This document shows, piece after piece, positions 27,208 through 36,210 of a stretch of 64,000 nt of DNA. The first letter of the stretch is position 1; every line of letters begins with the position of its first letter. The position numbers were made by a program, and so were the translations under genes. This DNA comes from Lunatimonas salinarum (GTDB lineage: Bacteria > Bacteroidota > Bacteroidia > Cytophagales > Cyclobacteriaceae). The notes beneath the pieces are model-generated. The model did not search any database. It was not told the DNA's origin and saw only the letters and a list, made by a program, of their open reading frames with translations. The stretch is from positions 1 through 64,000 of the forward strand of contig NZ_JACVCV010000017.1 of assembly GCF_017811155.1 (NCBI RefSeq). Direction: 5' to 3'.

Positions 27208-27225
27208 ATTGAATGAACATTCAAT
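27208..27225. promoter_or_regulatory. candidate TetR operator palindrome
   Basis: ATTGAATGAACATTCAAT has perfect 8-bp arms around a central AA. It sits between the divergent TetR and SusC genes, between their candidate promoters. Size and symmetry suit a TetR dimer. Confidence 0.65.
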
Positions 27226-27250
27226 AAACATTTCTTAATATACCCTTCAT

Positions 27251-27279
27251 TTTGAAGTAATACCCAGCAACTAACTTGC
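27251..27279 (+). promoter_or_regulatory. candidate promoter of the first SusC gene
   Basis: TTTG at 27251-27254 and TAACTTGC at 27272-27279, 17 bp apart, resemble the Bacteroidota -33/-7 pair. It lies 26 bp downstream of the palindrome, leaving a leader of about 20 nt. Confidence 0.4.
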
Positions 27280-27303
27280 ACGAAAATCAATAAACGCTAT
27301 CTT

Positions 27304-30300
27304 ATGGAAACAACTTTACCCAAGTCTCAAAGAAACTATTTGGCAATCCTGATCTGGGTAGCCTTTTTTATTTTGATTGGGACCATGAATTTGTATGCCC
27401 AGCACACTGTCAGCGGCATCGTAAAAGATCAAGCGGAGAACCTACCCCTTCCTGGCGTCTCCGTTTATGAGCGCAATGCATCCAATGTCGCCATTACCGA
27501 CATTGATGGAAGGTATACCATTCAAACCAGCTCAAGCGATGTAGAGCTGGTTTTTTCGTTTATAGGCTTTGAAACCCAAACCATAAAAGTGGCCGGAAGA
27601 AGCAACCTGGACGTCACCATGACACTGGAAGAAACACTCTTGGAGCAAGTCGTGGTGGTGGGATACGGTACCCAGAAAAAAATCAACCTCACGGGAGCGG
27701 TAGATCAAATCGGAGGCGAGCAATTGGTCAATAGACCGGTGGCAAACGTCATGCAAGGATTGCAAGGAGCGAGTCCTGGACTAAACATCACCTATTCAGG
27801 TGGGCGGCCCGGTTCTGTGCCGGACATCAACATCCGAGGCTTCACTTCCATCAATGGAGGCGGTCCACTAATTGTTATTGACGGTGTGGCAGGGGCCTAT
27901 GAGGACCTTCTCAGATTGAATCCCTCAGATATCGAGTCCTTCTCCGTGCTACGGGATGCCGCCTCTGCTGCCATTTATGGAGCTAGAGCAGCCTTTGGCG
28001 TCATCCTCATCACTACCAAAACCGGTGGATCCAAACAAACCATCAGCTATAACAGCAATTTCACCTGGGGAAAGCCCACTGTGCTTCCCCGTCCGATTAC
28101 CGATCCCTATATCTACTCTCGAGTGATGGATCAAGCGACAAGCAATACCCCTTGGAACTACATTAATTTCAATGATGCCCATTACCAGTGGGCCAAGGAG
28201 CGCTCTGAAGATCCATCTATAGAAGACGTTCGGACCGATCCCAATAACCCAAATCGATGGGCGTATATGGGGAACTACGATTGGTATGATTATTTTTTCA
28301 ATGCATCCAGTTTTTCCACCAATCAAAGCCTTGCGATCAGCGGCAGTGCGAATGCCAACGACCTGCCCATTAATTACTACCTCTCCGGAGACTACACCCG
28401 AGAAAATGGCTTAAATAAGCTGGTACCAGACTACTGGGATCGCTATTCGTTGCGGGCAAGGGTTAGTGCCAGTCCGAAAAAATGGTTAAAACTGGACAAC
28501 AACCTGAACTTATATCAAACGGAACGCGGAGATCCTGCGGCAAATATTACCGATATTTACTACCTAACGCCAATTGAAGTTGCCGAAAACCCCGATGGTA
28601 CTTGGGCAAATACAGATGCTGGTAGATTAGCTGCTCGCTTGAATGACGGAGGCCGAAATCGGGAGGATATGTTCGGTTTCCATAATATTATCCGGGCTAC
28701 GGGCACCCTGCTAAATGGTGGCCTGACCATCACTGGAAACGCCAGCTTCAAAAGGGAGCAGTGGAAATACGCTTGGGACAGAAGGAAATTTGATATAGGT
28801 TTTGGCCCTGAGGATGTCCGAACCGAAGGCGGTGACGGATTGGTGGCTGAAAGAAATGGCACCCTGCAAAACACCATTTTTGACTTGTATGCCAATTACA
28901 ACAAAACCTTCGGAAGCCACACCATTAGCCTCCTAGGCGGGTACAATCAAGAAAGTTACACCTATAGCTCTGTACAATCCGAACGAAGGGTGTTGATTTC
29001 ATCTTCCCTGCCCTACCTCGGACTCACTACTGGCGATCAGTTTATAACTCCGGGATACAGTTCCTATGCCACCCAAAGCTTATTTGGAAGGGCAAACTAT
29101 ACGCTGAACAATAAATATATCGTGGAGTTCAACGGCAGATACGATGGCTCTTCCAGATTCCCCTCCAGCAACCGCTGGGGCTTTTTCCCGTCAATTTCAG
29201 GATCTTGGATCGTCAGTGACGAATCGTTCTTCCCTGGTCAAAACACGGACCTTTCGCCCACGCTGAAATTTAGAACCTCCTATGGAAGCCTTGGCAACCA
29301 AAACGTGTCTAATTTTGGCTTTATTCAGGCCTTGCCTACCGGACTTTCCAGCTATTTGATTAATGGAGACCGGCAACTGGTGATCACATCGGCACCACCC
29401 TTGGCCGTGGATCCCAATTTTTATACTTGGGAACGGGTAATTACCTCCAATTTTGGTGTAGATCTAGGACTTTGGCAGGATAAGTTTTTCGCATCATTCG
29501 ACTATTTCGTACGTAACACCAAAGACATGCTGACAAACCCGGTGGAACTTCCTGGGGTATTGGGGACTTCGCCTCCGCAGCAAAATGCCGCCGATCTCCA
29601 AACAAAAGGCTGGGAAATAACCCTATCCTACCGCACACAATTTGCAACTGGAAGTGACCCCATCCAATTTAACTCCAAGGTTTTTGTATCGGATTCTCGC
29701 TCTTGGATTACCCGGTTTGAAAATGAACAAAGGTTGTTTTCAAACTACCGCGTAGGACAGGAGATAGGTGAAATCTGGGGCTTGACAAACGATGGCTATT
29801 TCCGGAACGAAGACGAAATTAGCCAACTAAACCAGTCGGCCATCATACCTTGGGGCGCATTGGATATCGTACCTGGATGGCCCAAATACAGAGACCTGAA
29901 CGATGACGGCCGTATTGAAAGAGGCCAAACAGAAGAAGACCCTAGAGATTTGAGCATCATCGGAAACAGCCGACCCAGGTATCAATTCGGTGCGAACATG
30001 GATGCTTCTTGGAAAGGTTTTGACCTTTCCGTTTTTATCCAAGGAATAGGAAGACAAGATTATTACCCCAGACACTATTTGTTTTGGGGGCCCTATCAGC
30101 AACCCTATGCTAATATCTACCCGTGGAACCTGGATTTCTACCGGGGCGAAGCCGACTCAGATGCCATGCGGGCAAGACACTCCCAGTCTTATTTAGATGC
30201 GGGACTGGCCGATGTAAATTTGGATTCTACCTATCCCGTGCTGCAATCCTGGCTGGCGGACGCCAACTATGGCGCAGGTCTGGACATTCCTCAAACCCAA

Positions 30301-30537
30301 TATTTACTGAATGCTGCCTACCTGCGAATAAAAAACCTATCCATCGGCTACACACTGCCCATGGAAGTGACCCGAAAAATCAAAGCCTCTCGGATAAGGG
30401 TATTTGTGACGGGCGAAAACCTGTTCGAGTTTTCCGCTATCAAGAATTTTGTGGACCCAGAAGCTGTAAACGATGGGTATGGCTGGGCCTACCCCTTCCA
30501 ACGCAGGTATTCAGCAGGTGTAAATATTGATCTTTAA
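27304..30537 (+). CDS. SusC/RagA family TonB-linked outer membrane transporter
   Basis: A 1077-residue outer-membrane importer. A signal peptide ends near MNLYAQH. A carboxypeptidase-regulatory-like domain (VSGIVKDQAENLPLPGVSV) occupies about residues 37-115, then the TonB-box-like EQVVVVGYG and plug domain (NVMQGLQGASPGLNI, INIRGF..INGGGPLIVIDG), then a 22-strand barrel ending at NIDL. It imports oligomeric nutrients with its SusD partner, which begins 13 bp after its stop. The partner gene downstream encodes a phosphodiesterase rather than a glycosidase, so the cargo may carry a phosphate ester. Confidence 0.93.
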   Translation: METTLPKSQRNYLAILIWVAFFILIGTMNLYAQHTVSGIVKDQAENLPLPGVSVYERNASNVAITDIDGRYTIQTSSSDVELVFSFIGFETQTIKVAGRSNLDVTMTLEETLLEQVVVVGYGTQKKINLTGAVDQIGGEQLVNRPVANVMQGLQGASPGLNITYSGGRPGSVPDINIRGFTSINGGGPLIVIDGVAGAYEDLLRLNPSDIESFSVLRDAASAAIYGARAAFGVILITTKTGGSKQTISYNSNFTWGKPTVLPRPITDPYIYSRVMDQATSNTPWNYINFNDAHYQWAKERSEDPSIEDVRTDPNNPNRWAYMGNYDWYDYFFNASSFSTNQSLAISGSANANDLPINYYLSGDYTRENGLNKLVPDYWDRYSLRARVSASPKKWLKLDNNLNLYQTERGDPAANITDIYYLTPIEVAENPDGTWANTDAGRLAARLNDGGRNREDMFGFHNIIRATGTLLNGGLTITGNASFKREQWKYAWDRRKFDIGFGPEDVRTEGGDGLVAERNGTLQNTIFDLYANYNKTFGSHTISLLGGYNQESYTYSSVQSERRVLISSSLPYLGLTTGDQFITPGYSSYATQSLFGRANYTLNNKYIVEFNGRYDGSSRFPSSNRWGFFPSISGSWIVSDESFFPGQNTDLSPTLKFRTSYGSLGNQNVSNFGFIQALPTGLSSYLINGDRQLVITSAPPLAVDPNFYTWERVITSNFGVDLGLWQDKFFASFDYFVRNTKDMLTNPVELPGVLGTSPPQQNAADLQTKGWEITLSYRTQFATGSDPIQFNSKVFVSDSRSWITRFENEQRLFSNYRVGQEIGEIWGLTNDGYFRNEDEISQLNQSAIIPWGALDIVPGWPKYRDLNDDGRIERGQTEEDPRDLSIIGNSRPRYQFGANMDASWKGFDLSVFIQGIGRQDYYPRHYLFWGPYQQPYANIYPWNLDFYRGEADSDAMRARHSQSYLDAGLADVNLDSTYPVLQSWLADANYGAGLDIPQTQYLLNAAYLRIKNLSIGYTLPMEVTRKIKASRIRVFVTGENLFEFSAIKNFVDPEAVNDGYGWAYPFQRRYSAGVNIDL

Positions 30538-30550
30538 ACCGGTTTTAATC

Positions 30551-32341
30551 ATGAAAAAATATATCATCATTAGCTTTCTTGCCCTCATGGTGTCTGCCTG
30601 TAACGAAGAATTTATGGACAGATACCCACAAACTTCCATCGCACCGGAAGAGTTCTTCAAATCAGAAGAAGACCTAAGGCTTTACGTAAACGGGCTATTG
30701 GAACTCCCCGGAGTGGGTCAGTATCAAGCCGACCAAAACAGTGACAACCTTGCCACTACCGCCGCGATTGAAATCAAGACCATCATGACGGGCTCCCCAA
30801 ATTCTCAAAATATTACCGGAGGGTGGAACTGGACTAGACTAAGAAATATAAACTATTTTTTGGATAACATGGTGGGTGCCAACGCCACTCCAGAGGCCAA
30901 AAATCATTATGAGGGATTGGCCAGGTACTATCGGGCGGTTTTCTATATAGGCATGGTGAAGCGCTTTTCAGACGTGCCATGGTACGGTAACCTATTAAAC
31001 CCAGCCGATGAAGACCTGTACAAACCCCAAGACCCTCGAGAATATGTGATGGAACGGGTGATGGAAGACCTGGAGTTTGCATCCAATCACGTGCGGGAAG
31101 AAGTGCCCACCGGGACTCCTGGAAAGTGGGCGGTAAAAATCTTCTATGCGCGCACAGCACTCTACGAGGGAACCTTTCGCAAATATCACCCAGAATTGAA
31201 TCTACAACAGACCGCCTCCGGATTTTTAACGAAAGCAAAGGACCTGGCAACAGAAATCATGAATTCGGGGAAATTCTCGTTGCATGCCACCGGGAATCCT
31301 CACACGGATTACGGAGCCTTGTTCAAGAGCCAAGACCTCATTGGCAACACCGAGGTGATCTTGGTAAACCCATATGATATCAATAAAGATCGGAACAGCA
31401 ATATAAACTTCACCGTATTTGGCACTTATGAACAATCCCCTTCCAGAGATTTAGTTCAGACTTACTTAATGGTCGATGGCACCCGGTTTACGGACAATCC
31501 CAATTACCAAAACATGCAATATGTGGAGGAATTCACAAACCGCGATCCCCGCCTTTCTCAAACATTGGTTTATCCCGGATGGGTAAGGCAGCCAGAACCT
31601 AGTCCCTTTATTCCGCTAATGAATAGAAACTTTACTGGTTATTTCCAACAAAAGGGATATAACAATACGACCGACAACATCGCTATCGGGGGGTTGGACT
31701 TTCCGGTGTACCGGTATGCAGAGGCTCTATTGACTTTTGCGGAGGCAAAAGCCGAACTCGGTGAAATTACCCAAGCAGACCTTGATTTGTCGGTAAACCT
31801 CATCCGAAACCGTGCGGGGCTACCTTCCTTGCAGCTGACACAGGCTAACAACAACCCAGATCCCTTTTTAATGGAAAAATACCCTGCTGTCACGGGGTCC
31901 TATACCGGAGTGCTATTGGAAATCCGAAGAGAGCGTAGGGTAGAATTTGCACTGGAAGGGTACCGTTTCGACGACCTGATGCGCTGGGGGGCGGGAAAGG
32001 TTTTGGAACGCATTCCAGAAGGCATGTATTTCCCAGGACTCGGAAAATACGACTTGACTGGCGACGGTCACGAAGACATTATCCTGATCGGACGAGACCA
32101 AAACATTCCGCCGGATCCAGAAAAGGAACGTAATGCACTGGGAATGCTGTTGGTCTACTATCGAGCGGGCGAATTTGCAGACAACGTCACGGTCTACCTA
32201 AAGAATGGTGTCAACGGAGGTCCTTTGGTGACAGAAGTAACACCAAGGCAATTCATTGATCCCAAATACTATTACCGTCCTATACCATTTTCTCAAGTCA
32301 CCCTTAACAGCAACTTGGAACAGCGGTTCGGTTGGGAATAA
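30551..32341 (+). CDS. SusD/RagB family nutrient-binding outer membrane lipoprotein
   Basis: A 596-residue surface lipoprotein that caps the SusC barrel and binds the incoming substrate. The lipobox is LMVSACNE with Cys near residue 17. The SusD fold is shown by the TPR-like helices containing FLDNM and YYRAVFYIGMVKRF, the EIRRERRVEFALEGYRFDDLMRW signature near residue 460 and the terminal YYRPIPFSQVTLNSNLEQ. I used the ATG at 30551, which gives the proper lipoprotein signal; the open frame extends a few codons upstream over the SusC stop. Confidence 0.93.
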   Translation: MKKYIIISFLALMVSACNEEFMDRYPQTSIAPEEFFKSEEDLRLYVNGLLELPGVGQYQADQNSDNLATTAAIEIKTIMTGSPNSQNITGGWNWTRLRNINYFLDNMVGANATPEAKNHYEGLARYYRAVFYIGMVKRFSDVPWYGNLLNPADEDLYKPQDPREYVMERVMEDLEFASNHVREEVPTGTPGKWAVKIFYARTALYEGTFRKYHPELNLQQTASGFLTKAKDLATEIMNSGKFSLHATGNPHTDYGALFKSQDLIGNTEVILVNPYDINKDRNSNINFTVFGTYEQSPSRDLVQTYLMVDGTRFTDNPNYQNMQYVEEFTNRDPRLSQTLVYPGWVRQPEPSPFIPLMNRNFTGYFQQKGYNNTTDNIAIGGLDFPVYRYAEALLTFAEAKAELGEITQADLDLSVNLIRNRAGLPSLQLTQANNNPDPFLMEKYPAVTGSYTGVLLEIRRERRVEFALEGYRFDDLMRWGAGKVLERIPEGMYFPGLGKYDLTGDGHEDIILIGRDQNIPPDPEKERNALGMLLVYYRAGEFADNVTVYLKNGVNGGPLVTEVTPRQFIDPKYYYRPIPFSQVTLNSNLEQRFGWE

Positions 32342-32355
32342 ACATCACCTGAACG

Positions 32356-32394
32356 ACACCTCTTCCGCAACTGGTTGGAAGAGGTGTTTTTTAT
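32356..32394 (+). terminator. intrinsic terminator after SusD
   Basis: ACACCTCTTCC (32356-32366) pairs with GGAAGAGGTGT (32377-32387) and is followed by a T-run. It would lower read-through into the phosphatase gene. A second small hairpin, TCTGCCT/AGGCAGA, is at 32418-32437. Confidence 0.8.
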
Positions 32395-32470
32395 TGAAAT
32401 TTGATACCCGGATCATGTCTGCCTTACAACAGGCAGAAAGTACCACCATGGAAAAAACAATTATAAACAT

Positions 32471-33700
32471 ATGAAGCGTCCTTTTTCCCTTCTATTTTTC
32501 GTTGTGCTGTTGAGCACGATACATGTCTCATCCTTTGCGCAAGAAAGGAAAACACTATTTATCATCTTGGACGGTATCCAACGCGAGTTGCTAGAGAAAA
32601 ACCCTACCCCTGCAATCGATGAAATTAGCCGAAAGGGAGCCTATCTCCATTCCCACGTAGGCGGCATGCGAGGAGGTTACTCTGAGACTCCTACCATCTC
32701 GGCAGTCGGATACAACAGCCTACTGACCGGCGTTTGGTACAACAAACACAATGTAAAAGGCAACAGTATACGCCAGCCCAACTATCATTATTGGACCGTC
32801 TTTAGGTTTTTCAAAACGGCCTACCCACACAAAAAGACCGCTGTCTACTCTACCTGGCTGGACAACAGGACCAAATTAGTAGGCGAAAACCTGCCAGAAA
32901 CCGGCCACCTGCAGCTGGATTACCATTTTGATGGATTGGAAATCGACACGTTGGGCTTTCCCCACGACGATCAGAGCAATTACATCCACGAAATAGACAA
33001 AATGGTAGCCGCCTATGCAGCCAAAGACGTCCTCGAAAAAGGCCCCGACCTGTCCTGGGTATACCTGCAGTATACAGACGACATGGGGCACCGCTACGGA
33101 GCAAGTCAGCAAATGGATCATGCCATACAGGAAGCGGACAAGCAAGTAGGCCAAATCTGGTCGGCGATCCAAGAACGGGAAAAGCGCTATGGCGAAGAAT
33201 GGCTTCTGTTAATCACAACCGATCACGGACGGGCAGAGGGCGGCTTCAATCATGGGGGGCAATCCGACGCGGAGCGGGCTACGTGGATCGTCTCCAGCCA
33301 ACCGCTAAATGATAGGGCGGGGTCCATTCCCGGTGTAGTCGATCTGCTGCCCACGATGGCAGACTTTATGGGCATACCAATTCCCAAAAATCAAGCCATG
33401 GAGATAGACGGTATCTCCCTGCTGGGCACACCCCATGCAGATCGGCTTAGCGGATCATTAAAAGGCAACTTACTTCAGCTCAATTGGCACGCATACGACA
33501 CCGAAGGTCGCGCCAAAGTCTGGGTCACCGCTGGGAATCAGTTCCGTTTCGGAAATTCAGACATTTACCGGCTAGTGGGTGAGGTAGACTTAAAGGATAC
33601 CTCTGCCACCCTGGATCTTGGCACCGAATACCAAAACCTGAAGGTGGTGCTGGAACTTCCAGAAGGGTATTGCAATGTGTGGGTGAAAAGCATTCCCTGA
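32471..33700 (+). CDS. exported alkaline phosphatase superfamily phosphodiesterase/phosphatase
   Basis: A 409-residue exported hydrolase. A signal peptide ends near HVSSFAQ. Metal ligands and nucleophile of the type I phosphodiesterase/nucleotide pyrophosphatase family are visible: FIILDGIQ (Asp), SETPTISAVGYNSLLTG (Thr nucleophile region), DDMGHRYG, TTDHGR and FNHGG. The final 80 residues form a small beta domain. Members split phosphomonoesters or phosphodiesters such as nucleotides, or act on phospho-glycans. It lies downstream of SusC/SusD, behind a terminator, and is probably part of the same TetR-linked locus. Confidence 0.85.
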   Translation: MKRPFSLLFFVVLLSTIHVSSFAQERKTLFIILDGIQRELLEKNPTPAIDEISRKGAYLHSHVGGMRGGYSETPTISAVGYNSLLTGVWYNKHNVKGNSIRQPNYHYWTVFRFFKTAYPHKKTAVYSTWLDNRTKLVGENLPETGHLQLDYHFDGLEIDTLGFPHDDQSNYIHEIDKMVAAYAAKDVLEKGPDLSWVYLQYTDDMGHRYGASQQMDHAIQEADKQVGQIWSAIQEREKRYGEEWLLLITTDHGRAEGGFNHGGQSDAERATWIVSSQPLNDRAGSIPGVVDLLPTMADFMGIPIPKNQAMEIDGISLLGTPHADRLSGSLKGNLLQLNWHAYDTEGRAKVWVTAGNQFRFGNSDIYRLVGEVDLKDTSATLDLGTEYQNLKVVLELPEGYCNVWVKSIP

Positions 33701-33708
33701 GGCAGAAA

Positions 33709-33749
33709 ACCCTAGACAGGGCGGAAAAAATCCCCTCCCTGTCTAGGGT
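33709..33749. terminator. long hairpin downstream of the phosphatase gene
   Basis: ACCCTAGACAGGG (33709-33721) and CCCTGTCTAGGGT (33737-33749) are perfect 13-bp arms with a 15-base loop. Only the minus strand has a short T-run after it, so it best serves the minus-strand Uma2 gene but may also protect the plus-strand 3' end. Confidence 0.6.
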
Positions 33750-33771
33750 GTAGGGTACCTGCTGTAGAAAA
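33720..33771. repeat. left copy of an imperfect 51-bp direct repeat
   Basis: From GGCGGAAAAAATCCCC through GTCTAGGG to TACCTGCTGTAGAAAA, this segment aligns with 34561-34611 with one or two small gaps and roughly three quarters identity by eye. The two copies flank the Uma2-family gene. Confidence 0.5.
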
Positions 33772-33840
33772 AAAAACAGATTGGAATCGAAATTAATTTC
33801 TATGTAGAGCGGAAAACACGCGGTAAATCTCCGAACGCCA

Positions 33841-34398
33841 CTAGCCTAAAATAAACACATCATTCACCGCAAATTTTTTATCAATCAGGCTAATTTCCTC
33901 CCCCGGCAGGTATAGCTTGGTTTTCGAGTACGTCCCTTCTTTTACATTTGAAAAAACCTCTACACGATTGTTTTCCAAATCTATAATCCAATATTCCGGG
34001 ATGCCGTGAATGGCATAGAGCGGAGCTTTTACTTCTCTATCAAACTTGATAGAGGCATTTGAAACTTCGATGATTGCAAGCACATCGGCAGGTACGGGGT
34101 GTGCGGAAGCATAAAAATCTGATCGATAGGTTAAGATACTAATATCGGGCTCCGGTTCATTCGTTACTCCCAATCTTAACGGATTTTGAATTCTGACGAT
34201 AACCTGTCCTGACAGTAGTTGATTCATTTTCATTGCTAAATGATCTACAATTGCGGCATGTTTACTTCCGATAGGGGTCATTTCAAATATTTCACCGTTT
34301 ATCAGTTCTAAACGGTCATCGGGCTTGAGTATTCCAATCTCAGCCATTTTGTGGTATTCATCCACACTGATCAACCGCTTTAATACTTCCATTGTCAT
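33841..34398 (-). CDS. Uma2-family (DUF820) putative restriction endonuclease-fold protein
   Basis: A 185-residue protein of the Uma2 family. The family phrases are present: RLELINGEIFEMTPIGSKHA near residue 30, EPDISIL near 89 and the IEVSNASIKFDREVKAPLYA and PEYWIIDLENN stretch near 108-140. These form a PD-(D/E)XK nuclease-like core (E in the LINGE segment, D in EPDI, E-x-S). The cellular role is unknown; the family is abundant in cyanobacteria and scattered in Bacteroidota, often spread by transfer. It is a lone gene between two imperfect direct repeats. ATG 34392 is another possible start. Confidence 0.85.
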   Translation of the reverse strand: MTMEVLKRLISVDEYHKMAEIGILKPDDRLELINGEIFEMTPIGSKHAAIVDHLAMKMNQLLSGQVIVRIQNPLRLGVTNEPEPDISILTYRSDFYASAHPVPADVLAIIEVSNASIKFDREVKAPLYAIHGIPEYWIIDLENNRVEVFSNVKEGTYSKTKLYLPGEEISLIDKKFAVNDVFILG

Positions 34399-34560
34399 TG
34401 AAATCAGGATTTTATATGTTTAAAGATAGCCTTTTTCCTGTTCTAAAAAAAACGTTGGAAACGCCGATCCGGCCCCTGGTTTTCTCTATAAATTTTTGTT
34501 TCGACGACTGCAAGCATAGTGTCAAAGGCATTCAGTGATTGAAGCAAACCACAATTCCCT

Positions 34561-34611
34561 GGCTGAAAAATTTCTGCTCCGTCTATGGATTAAGATACCT
34601 GCCGCAGAAAA
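34561..34611. repeat. right copy of the imperfect 51-bp direct repeat
   Basis: GGCTGAAAAATTTCTGCTCC, then GTCTATGGAT and TACCTGCCGCAGAAAA, align with 33720-33771 in the same orientation. Weak similarity seems to continue beyond it (ATTGG and AATT-rich sequence). Confidence 0.5.
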
Positions 34612-34667
34612 TGCAAAAATTATTTTACTCATTGGCAGAAATCAATTTTTATTGAAGGATAGATTTT

Positions 34668-34697
34668 TTTGATTCCGCTCACGACTACCTAATTTTC
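34668..34697 (+). promoter_or_regulatory. candidate promoter of the orphan lipoprotein gene
   Basis: TTTG at 34668-34671 and TAATTTTC at 34690-34697 resemble the -33/-7 pair with an 18-bp spacer. The GTG start follows 17 bp later. Confidence 0.4.
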
Positions 34698-34714
34698 AAC
34701 AAATTAAGTATGCC

Positions 34715-36208
34715 GTGAAAAACTGCTCCTACATTTTGCTTTTTGTTGGGCTTGCGATTTGTCCCCTGTCCTGCCACGAAAAATACGATTTGCCCAAATA
34801 CAATGGTGGAATAGTATTGGTATCCGCAAAAGACGTGCTATGTGACGGCCAAACCAGCCAATTCACCGTTTATGCCTATGACGACATCATCTCTAGTGAA
34901 ATCCAAGGAATCACTCCCCTTTCCTCGTCCGATTTTTCGTTCACGATTAACCCGGCAAACTTAGGTAGAATCGATGACGGTGGAACTTACTACGCGCCGG
35001 CTGACATCACCATGAATCAAGAAATCTCGGTAACGGCTACGTTAAAAACTGATTCAAGGACCTCTCGTACGAAAAAAATAGCGCTCAAGTATTTCAACAC
35101 AGCCATCAAAGGCTCAAAAAGGGTATTTGAGCTGCCTGATCATTTCTATTATAATTACTCCCTACTTGGAAACGATGAGTTGATCTGTTGGAGCACTCCC
35201 AAACTTGGCGAGGCGCCCAAATTTGAAATAACGAAGCTGGCATCAGACGGCTCCGTGGATTGGGTAAAAAACCTGGGGTTTGGTATGATCGAATATGTTG
35301 TAACGGAAGGCTCCGAATTGATCTGTATAGGCTCCCTACAGGATCAGGGCGAAATAAACAGCATTATCCTAACGATGGATAACGCCGGAAACCTCTTAAA
35401 AAAGGCAAAGCTTAGCCATGCTGAAACTAGGTTAAGCACCCATTATTCCCAAATAAATAAGCAATTTGCCTTTGTCACGATTACAGATCAACCAAATATA
35501 TCCGGACTAGTGTCCTTCGACCTAAATGGCCTTGTGTTGAAGCAAATAAAAGTACCACTTAGCATCCGATCTGCTATCCCTCATGCTTCCGGCGGCTTTT
35601 GGATTACTTTTGACGAAGAAGAGACCAACAATCCTTTTCTTGGGTTTGTAGACGCTGATGGCAAGCTGGATTGGCAATTAAGCCTTGAGGAATCATATAT
35701 CCCTCCGCTGATACGGGAAACTCCGGACGGAAGATTGGCAGTGGCCTACACCTACGCAGCTAATGAGAAGGTGAAGTGGCTCTATTCCATCGTTGATAGA
35801 AATGGCGTTGCGGCGCCCCACCAAAAGGTAGTGGCCGAAAATTTTCTGATAGGACCATTTGGTGATCACACGGACAAATTCCACCGACTTAATCCTCACC
35901 TTTCTGATCTGATAGTGACACCATCGGGAACCCCACTTTTGTTAGGTGCTGCAGACTATGAAAAACTTGGATTTTTCGTAGCGGCAACTCCCACAAAAAA
36001 ATGGAGCTATTGGTTCCAAAAAACGACACCGGTTGGGCTCAGCCACACCTACGCAAGATCTATTTTTCCAAACAGTCAGGGATTTCTCTTGGTCGGCGAA
36101 ACCGGAGAAATGATAACCCAGCTTCAATTGTCAGGGGATCTGGAGATTCCCCCCTGCCTATTTGAGCCTTGGTTTTTTCAGAAACACCCCCTCTACGGTG
36201 ACTGGTGA
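34715..36208 (+). CDS. lipoprotein with an N-terminal Ig-like domain and propeller-like repeats, unknown function
   Basis: A 497-residue protein starting at GTG. The lipoprotein signal is CPLSCHEK with the modified Cys near residue 20. Residues about 30-125 resemble a bacterial Ig-like domain (FTINPANLGRIDDGGTYYAPA, then ISVTATL). Residues 130-480 form repeated beta-strand blocks, such as GSVDWVKNLG and GKLDWQLSLEES, that look like a PQQ/WD-type propeller. I do not recognise a named family. Its 3' end meets the convergent GH29-like gene with only 2 bp between the stop codons. Confidence 0.72.
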   Translation: MKNCSYILLFVGLAICPLSCHEKYDLPKYNGGIVLVSAKDVLCDGQTSQFTVYAYDDIISSEIQGITPLSSSDFSFTINPANLGRIDDGGTYYAPADITMNQEISVTATLKTDSRTSRTKKIALKYFNTAIKGSKRVFELPDHFYYNYSLLGNDELICWSTPKLGEAPKFEITKLASDGSVDWVKNLGFGMIEYVVTEGSELICIGSLQDQGEINSIILTMDNAGNLLKKAKLSHAETRLSTHYSQINKQFAFVTITDQPNISGLVSFDLNGLVLKQIKVPLSIRSAIPHASGGFWITFDEEETNNPFLGFVDADGKLDWQLSLEESYIPPLIRETPDGRLAVAYTYAANEKVKWLYSIVDRNGVAAPHQKVVAENFLIGPFGDHTDKFHRLNPHLSDLIVTPSGTPLLLGAADYEKLGFFVAATPTKKWSYWFQKTTPVGLSHTYARSIFPNSQGFLLVGETGEMITQLQLSGDLEIPPCLFEPWFFQKHPLYGDW

Positions 36209-36210
36209 GT

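Larger units (their letters stand above)
34399..34714. other. intergenic region upstream of the orphan lipoprotein
   Basis: About 316 bp without a gene. It contains the right copy of the direct repeat and a promoter candidate close to the downstream start; otherwise I see nothing. Confidence 0.6.
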
